A DNA stretch of 17,572 nucleotides from Candidatus Roizmanbacteria bacterium CG06_land_8_20_14_3_00_34_14 (GTDB taxonomy: Bacteria; Patescibacteriota; Microgenomatia; UBA1406; GWC2-37-13): positions 2,824 through 20,395 of the forward strand of contig PEVZ01000052.1 in assembly GCA_002779665.1 (NCBI GenBank), written 5' to 3'. This document shows, one piece after another, positions 5,886 to 14,247 of the stretch. Each line of letters starts with the position of its first letter. Position 1 is the stretch's first letter. The position numbers and the translations under genes are program-made. Under the pieces are notes generated by a model. That model was not told where the DNA came from, ran no database searches, and saw only the letters and a list, made by a program, of their open reading frames with translations.

Positions 5886-6713
5886 ATGATTACAAAAATT
5901 AAAAAGCTTTACATTTGTTACCCAAGCGGTAACATTAACGCGATAGTTGAGGATAATATTCCAAAACGAGACTATTCTTCTGTAGCAGAAAGAATTATAA
6001 ATACATATAACAAAAATAAACCTGTTGAAGATCAGGTCGAGCAAGTTGCTTTTATTGATAAACCAACCAATAAAAAAGCTATCTCATCTTTGTCATTGTC
6101 CGGTAATGAGTTTTCCGGAAATGCTGTTTTATGTCTTGGAACTTTAAAACTTAAGAACAAAAAAGAAGGTAAATTTCAAATATCAGGCTCAAAACAGATT
6201 TTAAAAATCTTTAAAGATGATAATGGTTTTATTAATGGTAAAATGCCAATGTTTGAATTCGAAGGAAAAATCAATCAAACTAAAGAAGGTTATCAAATTA
6301 TTCCTTTGCAAGGAATAACTCAAATTTTAGTTTTTAAAAACTTCGATAAAAACGATTTGTGGTTAAAAAATGAAGCTCAAAAAATAATTAAAAATAACGG
6401 TTTAGAAAAATCATTAGCTGTCGTCATCGACTTTATAAACAAAGAGAATAATATTTTTAAAATAAAACCATACGTATATTTTAGAAAGGGATTAGTTTAT
6501 GAATTACTTCGAGAAACTGCCTGTGGAAGTGCCACAACAGCCATAGGAATTTATTTATCGTTCTTAACAAATAAATCTATTCAGTATCAGAAAGTTGTCC
6601 AACCTAGCGGAGATTCTTTATATATTTCAGTAGGAAAAATTAATAATCAATTTGAATCATATTTATCGGGTAAAGTTAAAATTTTATACCAAGGACCGTT
6701 TGATTTAAATTAA
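5886..6713 (+). CDS. CntK-like histidine racemase / DapF-fold epimerase homolog
   Basis: The 275-residue protein resembles the cofactor-independent two-base epimerases of the DapF fold, most closely the Staphylococcus histidine racemase CntK as I recall its sequence. Shared landmarks are YPSGNINAIV at 12-21 (CntK: YNPSGN), VEQVAFID, SGNEFSGNA at 72-80 (CntK: SGNEFCGNA), ACGSATTAIG at 212-221 (CntK: SCGSGTASIG), and VVQPSGDSLYISV near the end. The second catalytic Cys is present (Cys213) but the first is replaced by Ser77 (codon TCC at 6114-6116). Diaminopimelate epimerase itself is less likely. The gene follows a histidine attenuator and precedes hisS, which independently favours a histidine substrate. 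It may interconvert D- and L-histidine, perhaps as salvage. The family is likely; the reaction is unproven. Confidence 0.75.
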   Translation: MITKIKKLYICYPSGNINAIVEDNIPKRDYSSVAERIINTYNKNKPVEDQVEQVAFIDKPTNKKAISSLSLSGNEFSGNAVLCLGTLKLKNKKEGKFQISGSKQILKIFKDDNGFINGKMPMFEFEGKINQTKEGYQIIPLQGITQILVFKNFDKNDLWLKNEAQKIIKNNGLEKSLAVVIDFINKENNIFKIKPYVYFRKGLVYELLRETACGSATTAIGIYLSFLTNKSIQYQKVVQPSGDSLYISVGKINNQFESYLSGKVKILYQGPFDLN

Positions 6714-6733
6714 TTGTTATAAATTTGTATAAT
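6705..6733 (+). promoter_or_regulatory. Internal promoter of hisS
   Basis: A perfect TATAAT (6728-6733) lies exactly 6 nt before the hisS ATG at 6740; TTAAAT at 6705-6710 is a weak -35 with 17-bp spacing. hisS can therefore probably be made as a leaderless mRNA even when the attenuator terminates. Confidence 0.6.
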
Positions 6734-6739
6734 ACAAAT

Positions 6740-8056
6740 ATGGTAAACAAAATAAAGGTTCAAAAATTAGCCGGTTTCAGAGATTATTTTGCTGAAGATG
6801 TAAAAGTTAGAGAGCATGTCATCAATATTTTTAAAAAAGTATTTGAAAAATATGGTTATGAGCCATTGGAAACCCCTGCTCTTGAAAATAGTAATATATT
6901 TGTTGGCGAATTGGGTGATGAGGCGGAGAAATTATTCTACAAATTTAAAGATAACGGTGGGCGAGACGTGATGCTTAAATATGATGTTATGACACCAATG
7001 TGTAGAGTCGTTGCTGAGAATATAAATAATATAATTTTTCCATATAAAAGATATCAAATCCAAAGCGTTTGGAGAAGCGAAAAACCACAGAAGGGTCGAT
7101 TCAGAGAATTTACCCAATGTGATGCTGATACGATTGGAAGTAGCTCAGTTATTTGTGACGCAGAGTTCATCCAAATGGGCATTGAAGCTCTGACAAATAT
7201 AGGATTTAAGGAATTTCGGGTAAATATCAATAATAGAAAATTACTCAGTGGAATTATCCAGTTTGCCGGTGCGACTGAAAAGGAATTTATCCTTATTTGT
7301 ATCTCGATTGACAAATTGCCAAAAATAGGGAGAGATAATGTCAAAAAAGAATTAATTGAAAAAAGGAAGATTAGCTCTGAAGTAGCCGAAAAAATTTTGG
7401 ACGTTATTACGTTAACTGGCGAGACTAATGAATTGTTAGAAAAATTAAAAAAACAACTTAACAACATCCCAATTGCCATGGAGGCAATAGATGAACTTGA
7501 AACGATATTTAACTATTTTAAAACCATAAAGCTTAATGAAAAATTTTATCGATTCACTCCTTTCATAGCCCGAGGCCTTGCTTATTACACCGGACCGGTC
7601 TGGGAATTTGAAATTTTAGAGGGTGAGGTCGGTTCGGTTGCCGGTTGTGGCCGATATGATAATATAATCGGTAAGTTTGCCGGAAGAGAAATTGCTGCCA
7701 CAGGTGGGTCTTTTGGAATAGAGAGATTAGTTGAAGTAATTAAATCACGAAAGATGATTAATTTTTCTGCAAATTCAGCTAAGTCCTTAGTAACCGTATT
7801 TAATACAGATCTTTTTAATAATTCTTTAATCATCGCCGATCAATTGCGAAAAAATAATATCTCTACAATTCTTTATCCTGTCCCAACAGAAAGGTTAGAC
7901 AAACAACTAAAGTACGCTAATAAAAAAAATATTCCCTACGTGATTATCATTGGGCCGGAGGAAGTCGCTAATAAAACCGTCGTTTTGAAAGATATGAAGA
8001 CGGGAGAACAAAAGAAATTGACTGTTGAAGAGGTTATTGATCAACTAAGCCTATAA
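6740..8056 (+). CDS. hisS: Histidine-tRNA ligase
   Basis: The 438-residue class II synthetase charges tRNA-His. Visible landmarks are LAGFRDYFAEDVKVRE at the start, motif 1 around KYGYEPLETPALE, motif 2 with WRSEKPQKGRFREFTQCDADTIG, the histidine-specific RGLAYYTGPVWEFE (Arg278, usual form RGLDYYTG), the GCGRYDNIIGKF segment, motif 3 GGSFGIERL, and a C-terminal anticodon-binding domain (VTVFNTDLFNNSLIIADQLRKN to the end). The ATG at 6740 is chosen over an in-frame TTG at 6725 because that TTG overlaps the -10 box and the N-terminus then fits the family. It follows the CntK-like gene by 26 nt, so read-through from the His leader should also express it. Length is normal. Confidence 0.96.
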   Translation: MVNKIKVQKLAGFRDYFAEDVKVREHVINIFKKVFEKYGYEPLETPALENSNIFVGELGDEAEKLFYKFKDNGGRDVMLKYDVMTPMCRVVAENINNIIFPYKRYQIQSVWRSEKPQKGRFREFTQCDADTIGSSSVICDAEFIQMGIEALTNIGFKEFRVNINNRKLLSGIIQFAGATEKEFILICISIDKLPKIGRDNVKKELIEKRKISSEVAEKILDVITLTGETNELLEKLKKQLNNIPIAMEAIDELETIFNYFKTIKLNEKFYRFTPFIARGLAYYTGPVWEFEILEGEVGSVAGCGRYDNIIGKFAGREIAATGGSFGIERLVEVIKSRKMINFSANSAKSLVTVFNTDLFNNSLIIADQLRKNNISTILYPVPTERLDKQLKYANKKNIPYVIIIGPEEVANKTVVLKDMKTGEQKKLTVEEVIDQLSL

Positions 8057-8058
8057 AT

Positions 8059-8150
8059 GGATGAAATTGGATAGAATTAGATGTAATCAGATATAATTAG
8101 ATAAAAACCGATTATATCCAATTTCATCCGATTAAATCTGATTATATCTA
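8059..8150. repeat. Inverted array of degenerate decamers
   Basis: Four 10-nt units run at 8066-8105 (ATTGGATAGA, ATTAGATGTA, ATCAGATATA, ATTAGATAAA), then four units in complementary style at 8111-8150 (ATTATATCCA, ATTTCATCCG, ATTAAATCTG, ATTATATCTA). The outermost left 15 bases (8059-8073) are perfectly complementary to 8115-8129. The array fills the spacer between hisS and the release factor gene. It could fold as a long hairpin, but no T-run marks a terminator. Confidence 0.75.
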
Positions 8151-8152
8151 TT

Positions 8153-8845
8153 ATGCAAATAAATCCCAACATCGCCATTATCGAAGCCTTGCCCGGAGTC
8201 GGAGGAGATGAGTCCAAGCTCTGGATGGAGGAATTACTTGAATCATACTTATTGTTTGCTCAAAAAAAAGGATTTAAAAAATCTAATCTTGATGAAAAAA
8301 CAATTCAAATCAATGGACCGGGCGCTTTTCAAATGTTTAAAAATGAAACTGGAGTCCATCGAGTCCAGCGAATTCCTGACACCGAGAGAAAAGGGAGGAT
8401 ACATACTTCAACTTGTATTATGGTCGTTCTTCCCCAAATTATTCAGTCTGACACTCGAACAAATCCAAGTGATCTTGATTGGCAATTTTATAGATCGGGT
8501 GGGCACGGAGGACAAAATGTCAATAAAGTTTCTACCGCTGTTCGTTTAATTCATAGGCCGACTGGAATCGTCGTTACAGCCAGCCGAGAAAGAGATCAGC
8601 AGGCTAATCGTAAAATTGCTTTAGATTTATTGAATGCCAAGCTTTATCAACTTGAGGAAGAAAAGAAAAAAGGAATGAGAAATTCATACGTGACAAATGT
8701 TGGGATAGGGGATCGGGCTGAAAAAATCCGCACTTATAATTTCCCGCAAAATCGTCTTACTGATCACCGAGTCGGCAAAAGCTTTCATAATCTTGAGGAT
8801 ATAATTTCCGAAGGCAAGTGGGATAAAGTTTTTGCTATCCAATGA
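8153..8845 (+). CDS. prfA: RF1-like class I release factor lacking domain 1
   Basis: At 230 residues this is far shorter than normal RF1 (about 360). The chain starts at the family's central part: IIEALPGVGGDESKLW corresponds to the RAGTGGDEAALF segment, and everything before it (domain 1) is absent. The codon-reading tripeptide position holds PDT (75-77, in HRVQRIPDTE), matching the RF1 PxT pattern for UAA/UAG rather than RF2 SPF. The catalytic GGQ is at 119-121 within SGGHGGQNVNK, and the conserved RTYNFPQNRLTDHR follows. The spacer upstream is repeat sequence with no trace of domain 1. RF-H-type rescue factors also lack domain 1, so the role (main RF1 or accessory factor) is open. The TGA stop overlaps the next gene's ATG. 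Confidence 0.8.
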   Translation: MQINPNIAIIEALPGVGGDESKLWMEELLESYLLFAQKKGFKKSNLDEKTIQINGPGAFQMFKNETGVHRVQRIPDTERKGRIHTSTCIMVVLPQIIQSDTRTNPSDLDWQFYRSGGHGGQNVNKVSTAVRLIHRPTGIVVTASRERDQQANRKIALDLLNAKLYQLEEEKKKGMRNSYVTNVGIGDRAEKIRTYNFPQNRLTDHRVGKSFHNLEDIISEGKWDKVFAIQ

Positions 8846-10062
8846 AAAAAAGATCCTTGATTTCCTTATTAAAAAATCGCGAATATATTCTACTTCAAAT
8901 AGGCATTTTCATTTCACGCTCCGGTACTTTTATGCAGGACGTCGCCGTCAACTGGCAACTTTACCAATTAACCAAATCCCCCTTATCACTCGGTATATTA
9001 GGGTTGGCAAAATTTATCCCGGTTCTAATTTTTTCAATGATATCAGGAATGGCCGCTGACGTTTTTAACAGGAAAAAAATCATTTTTCTGGTCCAGATTT
9101 TTTCTATTTTTAACGCCTTGGCTTTAGCTATCTTAACAATTACAGGAAGAATTACACCACTACTTATATATATTTTAGTCGGAATGGAAGCTGGTCTTTA
9201 TTCTTTTGAGACCCCGTCACGTCAATCTATGTTACCAAACTTAGTCGGAAAAGAAGATTTTCCCCTCGCCGTAAATATTAATAATATTCTTTTTAATTCA
9301 ACTAATTTTATTGGACCGGCAATTTCCGGGTTTATCATTGCCATATCTGGAGTTCAGACTGTCTATCTTATAAACGCTTTCAGTTTTTTAGCCGTTTTAA
9401 TTGCATTAATATTAATGAAACCTTTGACTAAAAATTTTGAAAAGCAACCGTCTTTTAATTTTAGAGGAATCAAAGAGGGGATAGATTTTGTTTTTAAAAC
9501 ACCACTTATTTATGGATCTATGTTCATTGATTTTGTGGCAACTTTTTTTGCGTCGGCTACGACTCTTATGCCCATTTTTGCCGTCGATATTCTAAAAGTA
9601 GGTCCAAAGGAATTAGGTTTTCTCTATGCCGCCCCTTCAATTGGAGCTATTATTGCCGGAATAATATTTCCTTTTATGAATAAATTCAAAAGTAAGGGAA
9701 AACTACTCATCCTTAGTGTTTGTTTTTATGGTTTAAATATTATCCTTTTTTCTATTTCAAGAAACTTTTATCTTTCTCTCATATTTATTGGCCTATCAGG
9801 AGCAGGTGATATGATTTCAGCCGTTATTCGTAATGTCATTCGGCAGATGAATACTTCTGATGATTTAAGAGGTAGGATGACGGCCGTTAATATGGTATTT
9901 TATACTGGAGGACCACAACTTGGCGAAACTGAAGCAGGACTGGCAGCCAGTTTTATGGGGACACCGCTTTCCGTCGCTTTTGGCGGGATGGCCACGATAC
10001 TCGCAACAATTTATATTGCCGTCAAAACCCCGGAATTGTTTAATTACAGAGATAGGATCTAA
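8842..10062 (+). CDS. MFS transporter, EntS-like (MFS_3 type)
   Basis: The 406-residue membrane protein has about twelve hydrophobic helices. After the basic N-terminus come FISRSGTFMQDVAVNWQLYQLT and LAKFIPVLIFSMISGMAADVFNRKK, the family's loop 2-3 motif (D-x-x-x-R-K). Near helix 11 it has GGPQLGETEAGLAA, matching the NQLGE-x-E-x-G pattern of enterobactin-exporter-like carriers. These proteins export small molecules using the proton gradient; the cargo here is unknown. Translation is coupled to the release factor by an ATGA overlap (8842-8845), and the transporter occupies the place where prmC often follows prfA. No truncation is seen. Confidence 0.88.
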   Translation: MKKRSLISLLKNREYILLQIGIFISRSGTFMQDVAVNWQLYQLTKSPLSLGILGLAKFIPVLIFSMISGMAADVFNRKKIIFLVQIFSIFNALALAILTITGRITPLLIYILVGMEAGLYSFETPSRQSMLPNLVGKEDFPLAVNINNILFNSTNFIGPAISGFIIAISGVQTVYLINAFSFLAVLIALILMKPLTKNFEKQPSFNFRGIKEGIDFVFKTPLIYGSMFIDFVATFFASATTLMPIFAVDILKVGPKELGFLYAAPSIGAIIAGIIFPFMNKFKSKGKLLILSVCFYGLNIILFSISRNFYLSLIFIGLSGAGDMISAVIRNVIRQMNTSDDLRGRMTAVNMVFYTGGPQLGETEAGLAASFMGTPLSVAFGGMATILATIYIAVKTPELFNYRDRI

Positions 10063-10076
10063 ATTTAAATAATCCA

Positions 10077-10106
10077 TTGAATAATTGCCGTCTCGTCTGA
10101 TATAAT
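10077..10106 (+). promoter_or_regulatory. Promoter of rpmE
   Basis: TTGAAT (10077-10082), 18 bp, then a perfect TATAAT (10101-10106). The rpmE ATG begins 9 nt after the -10 box, so the leader would be only 2-3 nt long. Confidence 0.6.
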
Positions 10107-10115
10107 AATTATCTT

Positions 10116-10409
10116 ATGAAAGCAAAGGTACACCCAATATATTATAATGACGCTCAAGTAGTTTGTGCTTGTGGAAATACGTTTACAACCGGATCGACCA
10201 AACAAACGATCACAGTTGAAGCCTGCTATAAATGTCATCCTTTTTATACCGGAGAACATAAATTCTTAAATAGAAAAGGAAGAGTCGATTCATTCCAGAA
10301 AAAAATGGCTTTTGCAGTAAAATATAAAAGCTCTAATGCAGGAAAAAAACAAAAAGATAATAAGGGCGAAAAAAATGTAAAATCATTACGTGAACTTTTG
10401 GGAGAATAA
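10116..10409 (+). CDS. rpmE: Large ribosomal subunit protein bL31
   Basis: The 97-residue protein begins MKAKVHP, as bL31 does, and contains VVCACGNTFTTGSTKQTITVEACYKCHPFYTG. Cys17, Cys19, Cys37 and Cys40 form the zinc-binding set of the C-plus type, which can store zinc. bL31 bridges the two ribosomal subunits. The usual bL31 is about 70 residues; here a lysine-rich tail (from about residue 68) extends it. It stands before rplJ, whereas rplJ normally follows rplK-rplA; neither of those is in this window. Confidence 0.95.
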   Translation: MKAKVHPIYYNDAQVVCACGNTFTTGSTKQTITVEACYKCHPFYTGEHKFLNRKGRVDSFQKKMAFAVKYKSSNAGKKQKDNKGEKNVKSLRELLGE

Positions 10410-10412
10410 TGA

Positions 10413-10491
10413 TACAATTAAATACCTTAGAAATCAGGTGCAAAAATAAATCCTGATAAAATACTCGATAAAGTCGAGATACGGTAAAAAT
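10413..10491 (+). promoter_or_regulatory. rplJ leader with two hairpins
   Basis: A -10-like TACAAT (10413-10418) follows rpmE. Two hairpins precede rplJ: ATCAGG (10433-10438) with CCTGAT (10452-10457), and CTCGA (10464-10468) with TCGAG (10474-10478). Many bacteria regulate rplJ-rplL through an mRNA leader that binds the L10-L12 complex; this spacer is in the right place, but I cannot confirm the L10-binding kink-turn. Confidence 0.4.
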
Positions 10492-11025
10492 ATGGCAAAC
10501 TCAAATAAAAAAAATCAGGTTGAAACAATCTCCGAGATTGTTGAAAAAAATCAAAATATTTTACTTATTAAAATAGGTAAAACTACTCATCAAAGTTTAG
10601 AGACACTTCGTAAAGAACTGTTAAAAAGTAATTCAAAAATAAAAGTAATCAAAAATACTTTGTTTGAAAAGGCTATCAATAAAATTGCTATAAAAAATGA
10701 GATTTATAAAAATTTAAAAAAACAATTTTTACCTTTAAAGGAAACGGCTGGATTAGTTACCCTTTCCGAAAAGTGGAATGAAGGACTTAAAGCTGTTTAT
10801 ACATTTGCTAAAAAAGATGCTTCCTTAAGTCTTAGAATGTCACTCTTAGATAAAACTCTTTATGATTCAGCAAAAACTATACAAATGGCAGAGCTTCCAA
10901 GCAAAGAGGAATTGTTAGGTAAAATCATAGGCAGTATGAAGAGTCCGATGAGTAAATTTGTCTATGCATTGAAGTTTAATACCAACAAACTAGTCTATAT
11001 TTTGAAACAAAAGAGTACAAATTAA
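10492..11025 (+). CDS. rplJ: Large ribosomal subunit protein uL10
   Basis: The 177-residue protein follows the uL10 pattern: an N-terminal RNA-binding domain with VETISEIVEKNQNILLIKI and LRKELLKSNSKIKVIKNTLFEKAI, a central part with KETAGLVTL, and a C-terminal helix (about 135-177) that carries L12 dimers. It forms the base of the ribosomal stalk that recruits translation factors. rplL follows after 59 nt, the standard partner order. The lack of rplK and rplA upstream is worth noting since uL1 is missing in part of the Candidate Phyla Radiation. Length is normal. Confidence 0.93.
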   Translation: MANSNKKNQVETISEIVEKNQNILLIKIGKTTHQSLETLRKELLKSNSKIKVIKNTLFEKAINKIAIKNEIYKNLKKQFLPLKETAGLVTLSEKWNEGLKAVYTFAKKDASLSLRMSLLDKTLYDSAKTIQMAELPSKEELLGKIIGSMKSPMSKFVYALKFNTNKLVYILKQKSTN

Positions 11026-11036
11026 AATAAATCCGA

Positions 11037-11062
11037 TCCTCCTACGCTAAAGCTACGGAGGA
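11037..11062 (+). repeat. Palindromic element before rplL
   Basis: TCCTCC (11037-11042) pairs with GGAGGA (11057-11062) around a loop containing GCTAAAGC. The same TCCTCC could alternatively pair with the rplL Shine-Dalgarno GGAGG (11068-11072). It may be a dispersed repetitive palindrome, a translational control element, or both. Confidence 0.55.
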
Positions 11063-11067
11063 CGAAG

Positions 11068-11075
11068 GGAGGTGA
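11068..11075 (+). promoter_or_regulatory. rplL: Strong Shine-Dalgarno of rplL
   Basis: GGAGGTGA is perfectly complementary to the 16S rRNA 3' end and lies 9 nt before the ATG at 11085. It is the only textbook Shine-Dalgarno at a start codon in the window, which suits a protein needed in several copies per ribosome. Confidence 0.8.
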
Positions 11076-11084
11076 ATATATAAA

Positions 11085-11480
11085 ATGACTGAAATAAAAT
11101 TATCTGATAAACTACAAAAAATTGCGAGCGAAATCGAAACTTTGACAGTAGTTGAGATGGCTGAACTTGCCAAATATTTAGAAGAAAAATTTGGTGTTTC
11201 TGCTATGCCAGTTGCCGCAGCTGCTTCCGCCTCCGCAGGAACTGCTACGGCGGACAAGGAAGAAAAAACCAGCTTTACCGTTGTTTTGACTGCCACCGGA
11301 GACAATAAATTAGGAGTAATCAAAGCTGTTCGAGAAATTCTTCCTAACTTAGGTCTTATGGACGCCAAAAAATTAGTAGAGTCTGCACCAAAAGATTTGT
11401 TAGTTAATGTCAAGAAAGAACCAGCCGAAGAAGCAAAGAAAAAGATTGAAACCGCCGGAGGTAAAGTTGAACTTAAATAA
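11085..11480 (+). CDS. rplL: Large ribosomal subunit protein bL12
   Basis: The 131-residue protein shows all parts of bL7/L12: an N-terminal dimerisation region ([30 protein letters not shown]), an Ala-rich hinge at about 42-55, and the C-terminal domain [25 protein letters not shown] with [15 protein letters not shown] and the end AGGKVELK. It forms the flexible stalk that binds elongation and release factors. It follows rplJ and has its own strong Shine-Dalgarno. Length is normal. Confidence 0.97.
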   Translation: MTEIKLSDKLQKIASEIETLTVVEMAELAKYLEEKFGVSAMPVAAAASASAGTATADKEEKTSFTVVLTATGDNKLGVIKAVREILPNLGLMDAKKLVESAPKDLLVNVKKEPAEEAKKKIETAGGKVELK

Positions 11481-11486
11481 AAATTA

Positions 11487-11601
11487 AATCCGACCAATAT
11501 AACCAATAAATGATTAAATAAGAAAACAAAATATTTAATTAAATTGGTTTATTTGGTTTATTAAGACATTGATAAATTCATTGGTAATTATTGGTCGGAT
11601 T
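11487..11601. repeat. Large inverted repeat with ATTGGT words behind rplL
   Basis: The outer 13-base arms are perfect complements: AATCCGACCAATA (11487-11499) and TATTGGTCGGATT (11589-11601). Between them lie further ACCAATAA words on the left and TTGGTTTATT and ATTGGT words on the right at roughly 8-12 nt spacing. It resembles the decamer array at 8059-8150 in design but not in sequence. It could end the rplJ-rplL transcript; no clear T-run is present. Confidence 0.65.
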
Positions 11602-11631
11602 GGTAGTATTGGATTATTCAAATAAATATTG

Positions 11632-11660
11632 TTGAATTCGTTTTTAAATCTCTGTACAAT
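11632..11660 (+). promoter_or_regulatory. Promoter of gyrB
   Basis: TTGAAT (11632-11637), exactly 17 bp, then TACAAT (11655-11660). The gyrB ATG begins 5 nt after the -10 box, so transcription would start at or within a base or so of the start codon. Confidence 0.65.
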
Positions 11661-11662
11661 GA

Positions 11663-13600
<1,938 letters not shown>

Positions 13601-13602
13601 AT

Positions 13603-13646
13603 TAAGGTCTGACCTTGTCAGCGACTCAACTTAAGGTCAGACCTTA
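13603..13646. repeat. 14-bp inverted repeat between gyrB and ppa
   Basis: TAAGGTCTGACCTT (13603-13616) and its exact complement (13633-13646) flank a 16-nt loop. Each arm is itself almost palindromic (AAGGTC-GACCTT), giving a cruciform-like design. It lies 12 nt before the ppa -10 box and could end gyrB transcription or be a dispersed palindrome. Confidence 0.75.
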
Positions 13647-13657
13647 TTAAAAGTTTT

Positions 13658-13663
13658 TATAAT
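13658..13663 (+). promoter_or_regulatory. -10 box of ppa (leaderless)
   Basis: A perfect TATAAT lies exactly 6 nt before the ppa ATG at 13670. No convincing -35 hexamer is seen upstream, where the inverted repeat sits. Confidence 0.5.
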
Positions 13664-13669
13664 ATTTAT

Positions 13670-14182
13670 ATGAATTTAGCTAAACTTTCCGCAGGGAAAA
13701 ATGTTCCGCAAGAAGTTAATGTATTTATTGAAATCCCTCAAGGTTCATCGATAAAATATGAGCTTGATAAGAAATCAGGGGTGGTGATGGTTGATCGTTT
13801 TAATTTTTCCGCCATGTTTTATCCATTTAATTATGGATTTATTCCTGGGACAAAAGCCGAAGACGGCGACTCAACCGATGTTTTGGTTATTTCAAGCTAT
13901 TCAGTCGCACCGGGTACTGTCATCCCAAGTCGTCCAATTGGGATGCTTGAGATGGAGGACGAGGCCGGAATTGATACAAAGATAATTGCCGTCCCGACTT
14001 TAAAAGTTGATCCATTTTTTGCTAAAATAAACGATGTCTCAGATCTTGATGAAATGACCAAAAAAAAGATACAACATTTTTTCAATCATTATAAAGAGCT
14101 TGAACCAAATAAATGGGTCAAAACAAAAAGTTTCCTGGGTAAGGAAGAAGCATATAGAGATATTAAGAAATCGATTAAATAA
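13670..14182 (+). CDS. ppa: Inorganic pyrophosphatase (family I)
   Basis: The 170-residue soluble enzyme hydrolyses pyrophosphate to phosphate, pulling biosynthetic reactions forward. It contains [17 protein letters not shown], the [12 protein letters not shown] segment and the metal-binding signature with Asp65, Asp67 and Asp70 ([10 protein letters not shown]), the same numbering as the E. coli enzyme; the usual Pro after the second Asp is Ser. [19 protein letters not shown] and the C-terminal [15 protein letters not shown] complete the family pattern. It is inserted between gyrB and gyrA and has its own -10 box. Length is normal for bacterial type I enzymes. Confidence 0.97.
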   Translation: MNLAKLSAGKNVPQEVNVFIEIPQGSSIKYELDKKSGVVMVDRFNFSAMFYPFNYGFIPGTKAEDGDSTDVLVISSYSVAPGTVIPSRPIGMLEMEDEAGIDTKIIAVPTLKVDPFFAKINDVSDLDEMTKKKIQHFFNHYKELEPNKWVKTKSFLGKEEAYRDIKKSIK

Positions 14183-14189
14183 ATGTAGG

Positions 14190-14239
14190 GGTTGGTCTTG
14201 TACCAACCTTCGTAGGGAACAAAAATTTTTGTTCCCTAC
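14190..14239. repeat. Two adjacent palindromes upstream of gyrA
   Basis: GGTTGGT/ACCAACC (14190-14196 with 14202-14208, 5-nt loop) is followed by a perfect 28-bp palindrome (14212-14239) with 9-base arms GTAGGGAAC and GTTCCCTAC around A5T5. Each half begins with GTAGGG. The right arm contains the first three bases of the gyrA -10 box. They look like REP-type dispersed elements. Confidence 0.75.
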
Positions 14240-14242
14240 AAT
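14237..14242 (+). promoter_or_regulatory. -10 box of gyrA (leaderless)
   Basis: TACAAT lies 5 nt before the gyrA ATG at 14248 and overlaps the right arm of the 28-bp palindrome, so folding or supercoil-driven cruciform extrusion there would affect this promoter. No clear -35 is seen. Confidence 0.5.
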
Positions 14243-14247
14243 AAATT

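Noticed and set aside
6725..6739. In-frame TTG start adding five residues to HisS
   Set aside because: The codon overlaps the -10 box of a promoter whose predicted start is the ATG at 6740, and the added residues have no family support.
8208..8549. Overlapping plus-strand frame of 113 codons inside the release factor gene
   Set aside because: The main frame has clear PDT, GGQ and RTYNFPQ motifs; the other frame has no recognisable content.
3288..8845. UGA recoding as glycine (SR1/Gracilibacteria code)
   Set aside because: TGA ends two genes at natural positions with ATGA overlaps, and no conserved domain needs read-through of an in-frame TGA.
1263..11640. Repeat arrays as CRISPR or IS remnants
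   Set aside because: Units are only 7-10 nt, there are no regular unique spacers, and no transposase or cas gene is present in the window.
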